Below, piece after piece: positions 23,355 through 32,309 of a stretch of DNA of 64,000 nt. Source of the stretch: an uncultured Phycisphaerales bacterium (lineage in GTDB: Bacteria > Planctomycetota > Phycisphaerae > Phycisphaerales > UBA1924); contig CALMPG010000018.1 in NCBI GenBank assembly GCA_937871915.1, positions 49,041 to 113,040 of the forward strand. The letters are read 5' to 3'. Position 1 is the stretch's first letter; the number at the start of each line of letters is the position of its first letter. The notes beneath the pieces were generated by a model. That model saw only the letters and a program-made list of their open reading frames with translations. It was not told the origin of the DNA and searched no databases. Made by a program: the position numbers and the translations under genes.

Positions 23355-25115
23355 TCAGGGCGCGCCGGTGCGGCGGGCTCGCCGCCAGAGGACAACGGTA
23401 CCCAGGCAGCCGACAAGGGTGATGGTGTACGCCGGGATCATGCCGAGGCGCTCGAAAGTTGTGGGCGAGTGGCCCGGGTCCACCGGGACGGTGGCGACAA
23501 AGACGCCTTCCTCTCGGGCGTTGAGGACGGGGGCGCCGCCGATGCGGTCGGTGACGATCCGGCCGGAGGCGTCGATGTGGCAGGAGACGCCGGTGTTGAC
23601 GCAGCGGACCATGGGGAGGGCGAGTTCGACGCAGCGCCAGCGGGCGTCGAGGAGGTGCTGCCAGCGGCCGCCGTCCCAGGAGCCGAACCAGCCGTCGTTG
23701 CTGAGGCTGAGCATGAGGAGGCTGCGTTTGCCGGAATCGCCGCCGCGGACGAGGCGTCGGCAGAGATCGGCGCGGGTGGCCTCGCAGCAGATGGGGGTTG
23801 CGACGGTGACGGCGCCGGCGGGGAAGTCGGAGCGTCGGACCGGGACATCCAGGCCGCGGGCCCGGGTGCCGGGGGTGAGGTCGAAGGACATGCCCGCCGC
23901 GCCGAGATTGAGGACGGCCTGCTGGAGGCTGGGCCAGCGCCAGAGATGGGGGATGCGCTCGCCGAAGGGCATGAGCTCGATCTTGTCGTAGCGGTCGGAG
24001 ACGGCCTCTCCGTGGTCGAGCATGACGACGCTGTTGAAGCGGCGGATGAGGCCGTCGCGCCGGTCTTGGGAGAGAGCGGCGGCGATGTCGCCTTCGAGTT
24101 CGGCGGAGCCGATGAGCATGGGGATGCCCAGATCGTTCTGGGTGCGGAGGAGGTTCTCGCGGAAGGAGTCGGCGGAGACGCGGCGCTCGCCCTCGGGGGT
24201 CTGGACGATCCAGTGCACCCCGAGGTCGCGGTAGACCCTGGCGGCCGGTTCGCTGAGCGTGCGTCCGGGGAACATGGTCTCGGGCCAGGCGATGACGTCC
24301 GGGGCGGGGCGGATGGCGGCGACGTGGCGGGTGAGGTCGAGGAATCGCTGCATGTCGCGCTGGCGGTCGGCGATGGACCAGCCCATCTTGTTGTCCTGGG
24401 GGAGGTTGGTCTGGACGACGCCGACGCGGAAGACGGCGCGGGCCTGGGCGGAGGGGCGGGCCTGCAACTGTCCGATGAGCCCGAGCGTGGGCCAACCAAG
24501 GACGAGCGCGAGCGCGCCGATGCCGCCCCAGGATCGGGGCACGCCGGACCAGCCCGCGGAATCCACGACCGCGCCGGCGAGGGCCGCGCAGAGGAAGGAG
24601 ACGAAGTACGTGCCGAAGACGGCGGCGGGAGCGGCGAGAAGGGGGGCGTCGATGAGGGGATGGCCGAGGAGGAACCAGGCGTAGCCGTCGAAGACCCACT
24701 CGCCGCGGATGACCTCGAGGGCGGTCCAGACGAATGGAACAACGACGCACATGGGAATGGGCCAGTCGGTGCGGCGGGCGCGGGCGATGATCCAGACGAA
24801 GATGGCGGGGTACGCGGCGAGGTAGAGGCAGACGAGAGGAAAGCCGGGTCCGGTGACGTTGCGGATCCAGAAGTGCTCGAAGACCCACATGGGGAGCGAG
24901 CCGATGCCGCAGAGGAGGGCGGAGAACCAGGGCCTGCGCGAGGCGCGGCACCCGGCCCAGGCGAGCGGGATCATGGCGGTGAGGGCGAGGGGCCAGACGT
25001 CGAGGGGGGGCATGGCCAGCGCGGTGAACGCGCCGTAGCCGAGGCCGGCGAGAAGGAAGCCCCACCATGACGCGCCGGGGCCGGCGGGCAGGCGTGTGCG
25101 TGCGAGACTGTTCAC
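23355..25115 (-). CDS. lnt: Apolipoprotein N-acyltransferase
   Basis: The 586-residue protein has about six N-terminal transmembrane segments (residues 15-220) followed by a nitrilase-type domain. The catalytic triad is visible: E279 (IAWPETMF), K378 (YDKIELMPFGE) and C443 (PICCE, where the usual second residue is Tyr). The GWFG motif (LSNDGWFGSWDG) follows. Lnt adds the third acyl chain to lipoproteins at the periplasmic face of the inner membrane. Start ATG 25115 lies 31 bases after accD. The protein is slightly longer than the E. coli enzyme (512). Confidence 0.93.
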   Translation of the reverse strand: MNSLARTRLPAGPGASWWGFLLAGLGYGAFTALAMPPLDVWPLALTAMIPLAWAGCRASRRPWFSALLCGIGSLPMWVFEHFWIRNVTGPGFPLVCLYLAAYPAIFVWIIARARRTDWPIPMCVVVPFVWTALEVIRGEWVFDGYAWFLLGHPLIDAPLLAAPAAVFGTYFVSFLCAALAGAVVDSAGWSGVPRSWGGIGALALVLGWPTLGLIGQLQARPSAQARAVFRVGVVQTNLPQDNKMGWSIADRQRDMQRFLDLTRHVAAIRPAPDVIAWPETMFPGRTLSEPAARVYRDLGVHWIVQTPEGERRVSADSFRENLLRTQNDLGIPMLIGSAELEGDIAAALSQDRRDGLIRRFNSVVMLDHGEAVSDRYDKIELMPFGERIPHLWRWPSLQQAVLNLGAAGMSFDLTPGTRARGLDVPVRRSDFPAGAVTVATPICCEATRADLCRRLVRGGDSGKRSLLMLSLSNDGWFGSWDGGRWQHLLDARWRCVELALPMVRCVNTGVSCHIDASGRIVTDRIGGAPVLNAREEGVFVATVPVDPGHSPTTFERLGMIPAYTITLVGCLGTVVLWRRARRTGAP

Positions 25116-25146
25116 AAACGTGCTCTCCGAGCGGGGCCGTCGGGCG

Positions 25147-26037
25147 TTACCTGCCGGAGTAGTCGATCAGGCGGGCGAGCTCGCTGCGGAGTTCGGCGCG
25201 GGGGACGACGCGATCGACCATGCCCGCCTTCTTGAGATACTCGGAGCGCTGGAAGCCCTCGGGGAGTTCCTGGCGGATGGTCTGCTGGATGACGCGCGGT
25301 CCGGCGAAACCGATGAGGGCCTTGGGCTCGGCGATGATGACGTCGCCGAGCATGGCGAAGGAGGCGGTGACGCCGCCGGTGGTCGGGTCGGTGAGGACGC
25401 TGATGAAGAAGCCGCCGGCCTCGTCGAGGCGGGCGAGGGCCGCGCTGGTTTTGGCCATCTGCATGAGCGAGAGGCCGGATTCCTGCATGCGTGCGCCGCC
25501 GGAGCCGGAGACGATGACCAGGGCGAGATCTCGCTGGGTGGCTGCCTCGATGGAGCGGGTGACAACCTCGCCGACAACGCTGCCCATGGAGCCCATCATG
25601 AAGCTCAGGTCGAGGACGCAGACGAGGGCGGGGCGGCCCTTGACGAAGCAGGTTCCGGCGACGACGGCGTCGATGGCCCCGCTCTTGGCCTGCTCGGCGG
25701 CGAGACGCGACTTGTAGGACTTGAGGTCGGTGAACTTGAGCGGGTCGGTGGGGGCGAGATTGGTGAACATCGCCTCGAACGAGCCCGGGTCGGCGATCTG
25801 GCGGACGCGCTCGTGGGCGCCGATTCGGAAGTGGTGCTGGCAGTCGGGGCAGCAGTGGAGGTTGGCTTCCATCTGCTTGCGGTAGATCATTCCCGAGCAG
25901 CCCGGGCATCGGAGCCAGAGGCCCTCGGGGACGGAGGTCTTGCGGAGGGCGTCGGGCCACGCCTTGGAGGGCGCGGGCGCATCGACTTTCACGGGGCTTC
26001 CCAGCGGGGCGACGGGCTTGGCGATTGCTTGTGACAT
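25147..26037 (-). CDS. accD: Acetyl-CoA carboxylase carboxyltransferase subunit beta
   Basis: The 296-residue protein (start ATG 26037, GGAG 4 bases upstream) has the N-terminal zinc ribbon CPGC at 44-47 and CPDC at 63-66, and the carboxyltransferase core with GSMGSVVGEV, SGSGGARMQES and FAGPRVIQQTIRQELPEGFQ. With AccA it transfers the carboxyl group from biotin to acetyl-CoA, the first committed step of fatty acid synthesis. Neighbouring genes for lipoprotein acylation (lnt) fit an envelope-lipid cluster. accA is not in the window. Confidence 0.96.
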   Translation of the reverse strand: MSQAIAKPVAPLGSPVKVDAPAPSKAWPDALRKTSVPEGLWLRCPGCSGMIYRKQMEANLHCCPDCQHHFRIGAHERVRQIADPGSFEAMFTNLAPTDPLKFTDLKSYKSRLAAEQAKSGAIDAVVAGTCFVKGRPALVCVLDLSFMMGSMGSVVGEVVTRSIEAATQRDLALVIVSGSGGARMQESGLSLMQMAKTSAALARLDEAGGFFISVLTDPTTGGVTASFAMLGDVIIAEPKALIGFAGPRVIQQTIRQELPEGFQRSEYLKKAGMVDRVVPRAELRSELARLIDYSGR

Positions 26038-26122
26038 GACGCTCCGGTCCTTTGAGAGATCCCAGCCGGGCCGTCCTGTGCCCGGTTCCGACCCGCCACG
26101 AGGCGATCGGCACACATCAGAA

Positions 26123-26761
26123 TCACGCCGCCGAGGCGGATCGTCTCGGCCGGCGCGGCGGTGCGACCAGGCGCGGATCGTTGTTGGAGAGTTGGTACCA
26201 CTCCACGTCGGGTCGATCGCTCAACATCGCCCAAAGTTGACCAAGATCAGCACTGTTGAGCAAACATCGCATGACGCCCAGGGCGATGGGGCGGACAACC
26301 ACACCGACGGTGGCCCCCCTCTTCTGGCGTGCCATCACGCCGGCCAAGGCGGAACGAATCTTGTCGCTGTAGTCCTCGAAGGCCTCGCCCTCGGGGACGA
26401 GGACGCCGCTGGGATCGGTCAGGAACTGACGACCGGCCCGGCAATAGCGATTCTCGAGTTCCTCGTAGCGGAGCCCTTCCCAGAGGCCGAGGGCCATCTC
26501 GCCGAGTTCGGGCGAGACGGTCAGGCGACGGCAGGAGGTCGCCTTCTTGAGGAGTTCCGCGGTCGCCCGGCTGGCCTCGTCGGGGGCGCAGACGATCGAG
26601 TTGAGTTTGTGCGAAATCAGGCCCGTGGTCTGACCCTGTACGGCGGTCAGACCCGAGCGGGTGAGGGGGAGGTCCGCCGCGCCCTGGACCCTCCCAAGGA
26701 GGTCCCATTCGGTGCGTCCGGATCGCATGAGGAGGAGTCGGTATGAAGCGGCCTTGGCCAT
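26123..26761 (-). CDS. Histidine-phosphatase-fold protein lacking both catalytic histidines
   Basis: The 212-residue protein (start ATG 26761) has the overall phosphoglycerate mutase-like pattern: LLMRSGRTEWDLLGRVQG at the N-terminus, ASRATAELL, LGEMALGLWEG and a late VVVRPIALGVMR segment. In active members these read RHGxT and a second HG; here the first His is Ser (S14) and the second is Arg (R157), both clear in the DNA. It should therefore be catalytically dead and may act as a sugar-phosphate sensor or scaffold. It lies 85 bases upstream of accD on the same strand. Confidence 0.75.
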   Translation of the reverse strand: MAKAASYRLLLMRSGRTEWDLLGRVQGAADLPLTRSGLTAVQGQTTGLISHKLNSIVCAPDEASRATAELLKKATSCRRLTVSPELGEMALGLWEGLRYEELENRYCRAGRQFLTDPSGVLVPEGEAFEDYSDKIRSALAGVMARQKRGATVGVVVRPIALGVMRCLLNSADLGQLWAMLSDRPDVEWYQLSNNDPRLVAPPRRPRRSASAA

Positions 26762-26975
26762 ATCCGAGCGTCGTGCGTCCCTGTCGCGGCTCCACGCGCG
26801 GTCGGTCGAGTTCCTTCGACCGCCTCCGACGGGGTCGGAGGTCTCTGGGACGGGTGCCAGTCTAGCAATCCCCATCGGTCGGAGGGGTGGGTGGAAGGAA
26901 GACTGCACGACCGATAACCCTAAAACAGGGTGAATAACCCGTCGATTCCGGGTGATTTACCCCCAATACCGGTGG

Positions 26976-27758
26976 CTACAGGGGCTTCCGCGTACCCCGG
27001 AGGGCCTGGACGACGTCCGCCCGTTGGGCGGGCGGAACTCCGAAGACCGCCGAGGCGGCGACGAGGACATCGCACCCGGCCTCGAGGACCGACTCGGCGT
27101 TGTCGGGTTTGAGGCCGCCATCCATTTCGAGGCGCTGGAGGGGCGTGAGTTCCTCGGAGATGAGCCGGGTCTTGGCGAGGACTTCGGGGATGAAGGCCTG
27201 ACCGGAATATCCGGGGTTGACCGACATGACGAGGAGGAGGTCGAAGTGCTCCAGGTGGGGCATCGCGGCCTCGACGGGCGTGGGCGGGTTGATGGCCAGG
27301 CCGACGGTGACGCCGAGGTCGCGGATCTTCCGGGCCAGGCCGGGAATCTCGCCGGGAGGAAGGGCCTCCACATGAAAAGTGAGGTGGTCTGCGCCGGCAC
27401 TCACGAACGGCTGGGCGTGTTTCCAAGGGTCGGTGACCATGAGATGGACGTCGATGAACGCGCCGGGGCAGGCGCGCCGGACTCCCCGGACCATGTCCGG
27501 GCCCATGGTGAGGTTGGGAACGAAATGCCCGTCCATGACGTCCACGTGCAGGAGGTCGGCCCCGGCCCCCGGGCAGGCCCATGGGTTGTCGCGGGAATCG
27601 GGGGCGAGGACGCGGGCGGAGGAGGCAACGGGTTGGGCCCCCGCGCGGGGGGAGGCGAGGACCTGGCGGCACTCGGCCCCCATGTTGGCAAAGTCGGCCG
27701 AGAGGATGGAGGGGGCGATGAGGGGAAGTCGGAGGGGATTGGTGAACAGGTTTCGCAC
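26976..27758 (-). CDS. rpe: Ribulose-phosphate 3-epimerase
   Basis: The 260-residue TIM-barrel protein, taken to start at GTG 27758, has the family segments IAPSILSADFANMG (S20), LLHVDVMDGHFVPNLT with metal ligands H71 and D73, DVHLMV and MDGGL near the C-terminus. It interconverts ribulose 5-phosphate and xylulose 5-phosphate in the pentose phosphate cycle. About 30 extra residues (36-65, ASPRAGAQPVASSARVLAPD and following) are inserted between strand 1 and the HVD strand; the normal enzyme goes directly from the first helix to GAD. A TTG or other upstream start is possible. Confidence 0.92.
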   Translation of the reverse strand: MRNLFTNPLRLPLIAPSILSADFANMGAECRQVLASPRAGAQPVASSARVLAPDSRDNPWACPGAGADLLHVDVMDGHFVPNLTMGPDMVRGVRRACPGAFIDVHLMVTDPWKHAQPFVSAGADHLTFHVEALPPGEIPGLARKIRDLGVTVGLAINPPTPVEAAMPHLEHFDLLLVMSVNPGYSGQAFIPEVLAKTRLISEELTPLQRLEMDGGLKPDNAESVLEAGCDVLVAASAVFGVPPAQRADVVQALRGTRKPL

Positions 27759-27872
27759 GAGGGCATAGTACCGGCCCACCGGCGCGTCCCCCGTCGGGGG
27801 TTCCGTGCGGACCGGGCGTGTGTCGGCCCTACACTCTCCCCCTTTTTTCACCCCGGCCACAGCAACGCCCAC

Positions 27873-29330
27873 ATGCCCAACTCCCCCACTTCGCCGCAGG
27901 CCATCTCGCACCGTCTTGAGACCGTCGGTCAGGGGCACCTGCTGAGGTTCTATGACCTGCTGGACGACGAGCGGAAGCGGGGGTTGCTGGCGCAGATCGG
28001 GTCGCTGGATCTGGAGTCGCTGCCGAAACTGGTCCATGACTATGTGATCAACACCCCGGTGTTTGCGCTGCCGGCGGATGTTCAGCCGGCGGCGTACTAC
28101 CCGCGGAACCCGAGGGACCCGAAGCACCCCTGGGATGAGGCGGGCGCGCGGGCGGCGGGTGAGGCGATGCTGCGTGCGGGACGCGTGGGGGCGTTCGTGG
28201 TGGCGGGGGGGCAGGGCTCGCGGCTGGGATACGACGGGCCGAAGGGGTGCTATCCGGCGGGGGCGGTGACGGGGAAACCGTTGTTCCAGGTTTTCGCGGA
28301 TGCGCTGCTGGGGGCGAAGGACCGGTACGGCGTGGATGTGCCGTGGTACATCATGACCAGCCCGCTCAACCACGCGGCGACGGTGGCGTTCTTCGAGCGG
28401 CACGGGTTCTTCGGGCTGGAGCGCGGCAGCGTGATGTTCTTTCCGCAGGGCGTGATGCCGAGTTTCGACATCAAGACGGGGAAGATCCTCCTCAGCGATC
28501 GGCACGAGGTCGCGACCAACCCGGACGGGCACGGGGGATCGATCCGGGCGCTGCACGTTTCGGGGGCGACGGCGGACATGCGTCGGCGGGGGGTGGACAC
28601 GATCAGCTACTTCCAGGTGGACAACCCGATCGTGAACATCCTCGATCCGGTGTTCCTCGGGCTGCACGCGGGCGCGCCGGACTCATCGGGGCAGATGTCG
28701 AGCAAGATGGTGGCGAAGGCCAGCGCGGAGGAGAAAGTGGGGGTGTTCTGCATGGCGGGGGACGGGGCCCGCAAGGGGCGGGGGGAGATCGTGGAGGATT
28801 CCGACCTGCCGATGGAGTATCAGCGGCAGACAAACCCGGACGGCTCGCTGCGGTTCAACGCGGGCTCGATCGCGGTGCACATCATCGGCGTGGGGCTGGT
28901 GGAGACGCTGGCGACCGATCCCGGCTTCGCGCTGCCGTACCACCGGGCGGAGAAGAGGATCCCGCACGTGGACCCGACGACGGGGGAGATGGTCGAGCCG
29001 ACGGCGAACAACGGCGTGAAGCTGGAGCGGTTTGTGTTCGATGCGCTGCCGCTGTGCGAGAGGAGCATCGTGTACGAGACGGACCGGGTGGAGGAGTTCG
29101 CGCCGATCAAGAACGCGACGGGGGCGGACTCGCCGGAGAGCTGCTCGCGGATCCAGACCGAGCGGGCGGCGCGCTGGCTGGAGGCGTGCGGCGTGCGCGT
29201 GCCTCGGGGGACGGACGGGAGGCCGGAGTGCGTGCTGGAGGTTTCGGCGCGGACGGCGACGTGCGCCCGCGAGTTGAAGGGGGCGAGGCTGCCGCGCGAG
29301 ATCGAGCGGGGGGCGAGGATCTCGCTTTGA
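27873..29330 (+). CDS. UAP1-like UTP:hexose-1-phosphate uridylyltransferase
   Basis: The 485-residue protein belongs to the UDPGP superfamily of eukaryotic type. It has the nucleotide-binding loop FVVAGGQGSRLGYDGPKGCY (about 110-129), the MTSPLNH and FFPQGVMPSFD segments and SYFQVDNPIVNILDP, which are typical of UDP-N-acetylglucosamine pyrophosphorylase (UAP1/AGX). It makes UDP-GlcNAc or a related UDP-sugar from UTP and sugar 1-phosphate. This is unlike the usual bacterial GlmU, and may serve a special cell-surface polysaccharide. The start ATG 27873 gives a compact N-terminus; the gene is divergent from rpe. Confidence 0.88.
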   Translation: MPNSPTSPQAISHRLETVGQGHLLRFYDLLDDERKRGLLAQIGSLDLESLPKLVHDYVINTPVFALPADVQPAAYYPRNPRDPKHPWDEAGARAAGEAMLRAGRVGAFVVAGGQGSRLGYDGPKGCYPAGAVTGKPLFQVFADALLGAKDRYGVDVPWYIMTSPLNHAATVAFFERHGFFGLERGSVMFFPQGVMPSFDIKTGKILLSDRHEVATNPDGHGGSIRALHVSGATADMRRRGVDTISYFQVDNPIVNILDPVFLGLHAGAPDSSGQMSSKMVAKASAEEKVGVFCMAGDGARKGRGEIVEDSDLPMEYQRQTNPDGSLRFNAGSIAVHIIGVGLVETLATDPGFALPYHRAEKRIPHVDPTTGEMVEPTANNGVKLERFVFDALPLCERSIVYETDRVEEFAPIKNATGADSPESCSRIQTERAARWLEACGVRVPRGTDGRPECVLEVSARTATCARELKGARLPREIERGARISL

Positions 29331-29434
29331 GCGGGATGGAGCATCGCGTTGCCCGCGTTCGAGCGTCCCCCTTGCAGCACCACGGGCAGACAAGCCGCCC
29401 GTGCCACCCTTTCTGATTCGCCGTGTTGGACGGC

Positions 29435-29998
29435 TCAGAAGTTGGCCGGGTAGCCGCTGCAGGTGGGGATCAGGATGCGTTCGATGAGGGGCTTGCCCTC
29501 GCTGTCCTGGCCCATGATCTTGTCGAGCAGGACGGCGACCTGGCGGTTGAGGGTCTGGCGCTCGGGCTCCTTGAGCTGGGCGATCTGCGATCGGCCGATG
29601 ATCTGGCTCAGACCTTCCTTGATCTCGGCCTTGCGGCCCTCGAGGACGCGTTCGACGCGCTCGGTGTTCTTGGTCTTGACCTGCAGGTAGATCGAGACGT
29701 TCCAGACCCAGACCTGGCCGGAGGCGAGATTCTGGAACCGCTCGTCTTCCTTCTCGAGCAGGCGGACCTCTTCGGTCTCCTCGGATTCATCGTGGGCGAG
29801 GTGCTTGGAGTCGGTGGCCGCGCTGGACGCCTTCGGTCCGCCGAGCGACCCGAGGACGAAGAACAACCCAACCCCCTCGACGAGCATGAGGGCGGCGACG
29901 ACGATGAGCGTCTTGAGCGGGAGGCCCTTCCTGGCGGGCGCGGCTTCGGCGCTGCCGGCGCCCTTTTCCGCCTTGTCCTTCTTGTCCTTATCGGCCAT
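29435..29998 (-). CDS. FliL-like membrane protein
   Basis: The 187-residue protein has a charged N-terminus (MADKDKKDKAEK), one transmembrane segment at about 27-50 (LKTLIVVAALMLVEGVGLFF), and a C-terminal periplasmic domain with VWVWNVSIYLQVKTKNTERV, VLEGRKAEIKEGLSQIIG and ERILIPTCSGYPANF. The layout resembles flagellar basal-body FliL, which sits around the stator. It lies next to a MotA-like protein, which supports the idea. The C-terminus is not the usual FliL ending, so the assignment is moderate. Confidence 0.55.
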   Translation of the reverse strand: MADKDKKDKAEKGAGSAEAAPARKGLPLKTLIVVAALMLVEGVGLFFVLGSLGGPKASSAATDSKHLAHDESEETEEVRLLEKEDERFQNLASGQVWVWNVSIYLQVKTKNTERVERVLEGRKAEIKEGLSQIIGRSQIAQLKEPERQTLNRQVAVLLDKIMGQDSEGKPLIERILIPTCSGYPANF

Positions 29999-30098
29999 GG
30001 GTGGGTCGCCTCGATCGTGGGGGCGTGGGCCGCGATGGCCGAACCTCGGCCGCCGCGCAACGCCGACAGGGGCCTATCGGCCCGCGGGGAGGGCGAGT

Positions 30099-30923
30099 TC
30101 AGGCGGCCTTGCGGAGCGGGGCGGGTTGGGCCGGCGCAACCAGACCGGGCGAGTAGGCGCGCAGCCGCTCGACGATGCGGTCGGCGGACTCGCCGGCGCG
30201 GATGTGGCCGAGGGTCTCGATAACCAGGGCGGCGGAGAGTTCGTTCTCGGCGGTCGAGTTGCCGAGGCGATCGCCGAACTCGACGGCGAGGGCCGCGATC
30301 GCGAACGCGCCGTAGACGACGCCGAGCAACGCGAGCGGCATGAACACGCCCAGGGGCGCTTCGCGGATGATCGCCACGACCATCCAGAGGACCACCGAGA
30401 ACGCGAGGGACATGGCGACGACGGGGCAGGCGTCGCACACGAAGCGGGTCCGGGCGCGGCGCGGCGAGTCGGCGTCCGCGGCGGCGTCGGCCATGCCGGA
30501 GAGCTGGTGGCGGATCGCGTCGGCGGCCTCGCCGGCGACCAGGAGGCCTGCGCCGGCGGCGAAGAGCGACGCTTGGACCGAGATCGTGCGGCCCGGGAGG
30601 GCGAGAACGCCGCGAGCTTCCGCGATTCTGGCGACCTCGGCCAGTTCGGCGACGAGGCGGGCGATGGTGGGAGAATCACCCTTCGAGGCGCGTCGCGTGG
30701 GATCGAGCACGCAAACGACCCAGAGGGTGATGCAGACGGCGGCGCAGCTCGAACCGAGCACGATGAGGGGCGGGCCGATCCACGCCGATCCGGATCCGCC
30801 GCCGCCGATGGCCGCGCCGAGTGAGGCGATGGCCCCCGAGAGCACGAGCGCGATGACCGTCCACGGCCGCAGAACGCGGTCGCGGGGAGGGTCGAGCGGG
30901 CGTTGGATGCCGGCGTCGGGCAT
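30099..30923 (-). CDS. MotA-like membrane protein
   Basis: The 274-residue protein has two transmembrane segments near the N-terminus (about 20-45 and 48-75), a cytoplasmic stretch of about 90 residues, then two more (about 167-215), followed by a soluble tail ending ETLGHIRAGESADRIVERLRAY. This is the MotA/TolQ/ExbB topology, and the tail matches the MotA IxxGE-type pattern. The key charged cytoplasmic loop is poorly conserved, so it may be a divergent stator paralogue. The partner MotB is not in the window; the FliL-like gene follows on the same strand. Confidence 0.5.
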   Translation of the reverse strand: MPDAGIQRPLDPPRDRVLRPWTVIALVLSGAIASLGAAIGGGGSGSAWIGPPLIVLGSSCAAVCITLWVVCVLDPTRRASKGDSPTIARLVAELAEVARIAEARGVLALPGRTISVQASLFAAGAGLLVAGEAADAIRHQLSGMADAAADADSPRRARTRFVCDACPVVAMSLAFSVVLWMVVAIIREAPLGVFMPLALLGVVYGAFAIAALAVEFGDRLGNSTAENELSAALVIETLGHIRAGESADRIVERLRAYSPGLVAPAQPAPLRKAA

Positions 30924-31037
30924 GGGGGCCTTATCGGCCGGATGTGCCGGTCCGATTACAGGCGCCGGGCGTTGGCGCGAGAACAGGGGCGGATGGCGTG
31001 CGGCTCGCGGCTTGGCGCCCGGTCGATGCGATGCGGC

Positions 31038-31235
31038 TCACTGGTGCGCGGCGCCGACCTGCACCGGGGCGGGCGGCTGGGCGATGGCGGTTCGCGGGTG
31101 GCCGGTGACGAGGAGGAACCTCGACCAGAGGAGCAGGCCGAAGACCAGCAGGGCAACGGCGAACATGGTCGGGCGACCGATGGGGCGCCGGGCTCGGATG
31201 AAAGCGGAGATGTTCGCGGCCATGCGGTACATCAT
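31038..31235 (-). CDS. Small single-pass membrane protein
   Basis: A 65-residue protein with a basic N-terminus (MMYRMAANISAFIRARRPIG), one transmembrane segment at about 22-42 and a Pro/Ala-rich C-terminus. It lies between the MotA-like gene and the pseudopilin genes, on the same strand, and may belong to either system. No family recognised. Confidence 0.55.
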   Translation of the reverse strand: MMYRMAANISAFIRARRPIGRPTMFAVALLVFGLLLWSRFLLVTGHPRTAIAQPPAPVQVGAAHQ

Positions 31236-31306
31236 GGGAGAAGATACCGCACAATCCGGGACGGCGGTTGGTATAACTGGCAGTGGGACGTTCAGATCGT
31301 CCCGAA

Positions 31307-31885
31307 TCAGGGGTCCTGGGCGACGGTGACCCGTCCGGTAAAGGCCTCGACGTTGATCGTCCAGGTCAGACCGGAGCCGGAGACCTTGATGGTGCCGCCG
31401 GGGCCGGGGTTGTTCGAGGCGGCGTCGGCGACGGGGCCGCCGAGGCCGTCGAAGATGAGGTTGGTCGCGCCGCCGCCGAAGTCAACGAAGGTGATTCGGG
31501 CGTCGCCGAAGCGGGCGTCGGAGGCGAAGTTGACGGTCCACTTGCCGTTGGGCTTGGTGGGGTCGTACATGGTGTTGGCGGCCTGGTCGATGAAGTTGCC
31601 GGGGACCTGCACGACCGAGTAGGCGGAGGCGGTGGGATCGAAGCAGACGGCTCGCTTTTCCTGGAAGGCGACGGCGTCGGACTGGGCGAAGGTGATGTCG
31701 GAGACGATGGAGCGGAGGGCGCCCTGGACCTTGAGAATTCCGGTGGAGCCCATCGCGGGGATGACCATGGCGCCGGCGATTCCGAGAATGACCACGACCA
31801 CGAGCACCTCGAGGAGGGTGTACGCGGGGCGTCCGCCGGCGGGGGGCCGTGCGGCGGAAGGGGGAACAGATCGGGATGCACGCAT
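31307..31885 (-). CDS. Type II secretion/pilus pseudopilin (GspH/FimT-like)
   Basis: The 192-residue protein has a class III signal: after a short Arg/Pro-rich leader come YTLLEVLVVVVILGIAGAMV, with the Glu at +5 that prepilin peptidase and assembly need. The C-terminal beta-rich domain (DPTKPNGKWTVNFASD; IKVSGSGLTWTINVEAFTGR) resembles GspH/FimT minor pseudopilins. The cleavage point is unusual, with Ala-Tyr where Gly-Phe is common. It heads a run with two further pseudopilins, so a secretion or pilus apparatus is encoded in part here. Confidence 0.8.
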   Translation of the reverse strand: MRASRSVPPSAARPPAGGRPAYTLLEVLVVVVILGIAGAMVIPAMGSTGILKVQGALRSIVSDITFAQSDAVAFQEKRAVCFDPTASAYSVVQVPGNFIDQAANTMYDPTKPNGKWTVNFASDARFGDARITFVDFGGGATNLIFDGLGGPVADAASNNPGPGGTIKVSGSGLTWTINVEAFTGRVTVAQDP

Positions 31886-31909
31886 GGGTTGGCCTTGGCG
31901 AAGCGGGGG

Positions 31910-32194
31910 TTACTTGCCGTCCTTGGGCATCGCGGGCATCTCGGTGACCTTGACCTTGATGCCGGCGGAGAGCATGGCCTCGATGCGGCCGAGGCGCTCG
32001 TTGGCCTGGGCGACGCTGTCGGCGGTGCGTTTGGTCCACTCGGCCGAGTTGAGGATCTTTTCCGGGGGAAGGTCTCGGCTCTGGGCCAGGGCGGGAGAGG
32101 CACGCAGCATGTCGGAGAAGAAACCGCCGAGCATCGCGCCGGCGAGGACGAGGGCGATGGGCTTGAGAGTGTTGAGGGTGCGGGACGCTTTCAT
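31910..32194 (-). CDS. Small exported or membrane-anchored protein
   Basis: A 94-residue protein (start MKASRTLNTL) with a signal peptide or anchor at 11-35 (KPIALVLAGAMLGGFFSDML, then a possible cleavage at SPALAQS), followed by a short helical domain (EWTKRTADSVAQANERLGRI). Unknown family; position between pseudopilin genes suggests involvement with them. Spacing to its neighbour is 24 bases. Confidence 0.65.
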   Translation of the reverse strand: MKASRTLNTLKPIALVLAGAMLGGFFSDMLRASPALAQSRDLPPEKILNSAEWTKRTADSVAQANERLGRIEAMLSAGIKVKVTEMPAMPKDGK

Positions 32195-32309
32195 TTCGGG
32201 GCTCCGTTCGCCGCGGATGGGGAGAGGGGATCGGTCGCGGGCTGGATGGTGTATCGGTCGGAAGGACCTCGGAGATTCGATCTCTTCCGCGGGCCCCCCA
32301 CTTCCGGAG

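Noticed and set aside
21804..25070. Plus-strand frame rich in Gly/Ala/Glu/Asp antisense to the HEAT and lnt genes
   Set aside because: A typical antisense shadow; the minus strand carries genes with clear catalytic motifs.
26123..26761. Calling the protein an active phosphoglycerate mutase
   Set aside because: Both catalytic histidines are replaced, verified in the codons, so activity is not expected.
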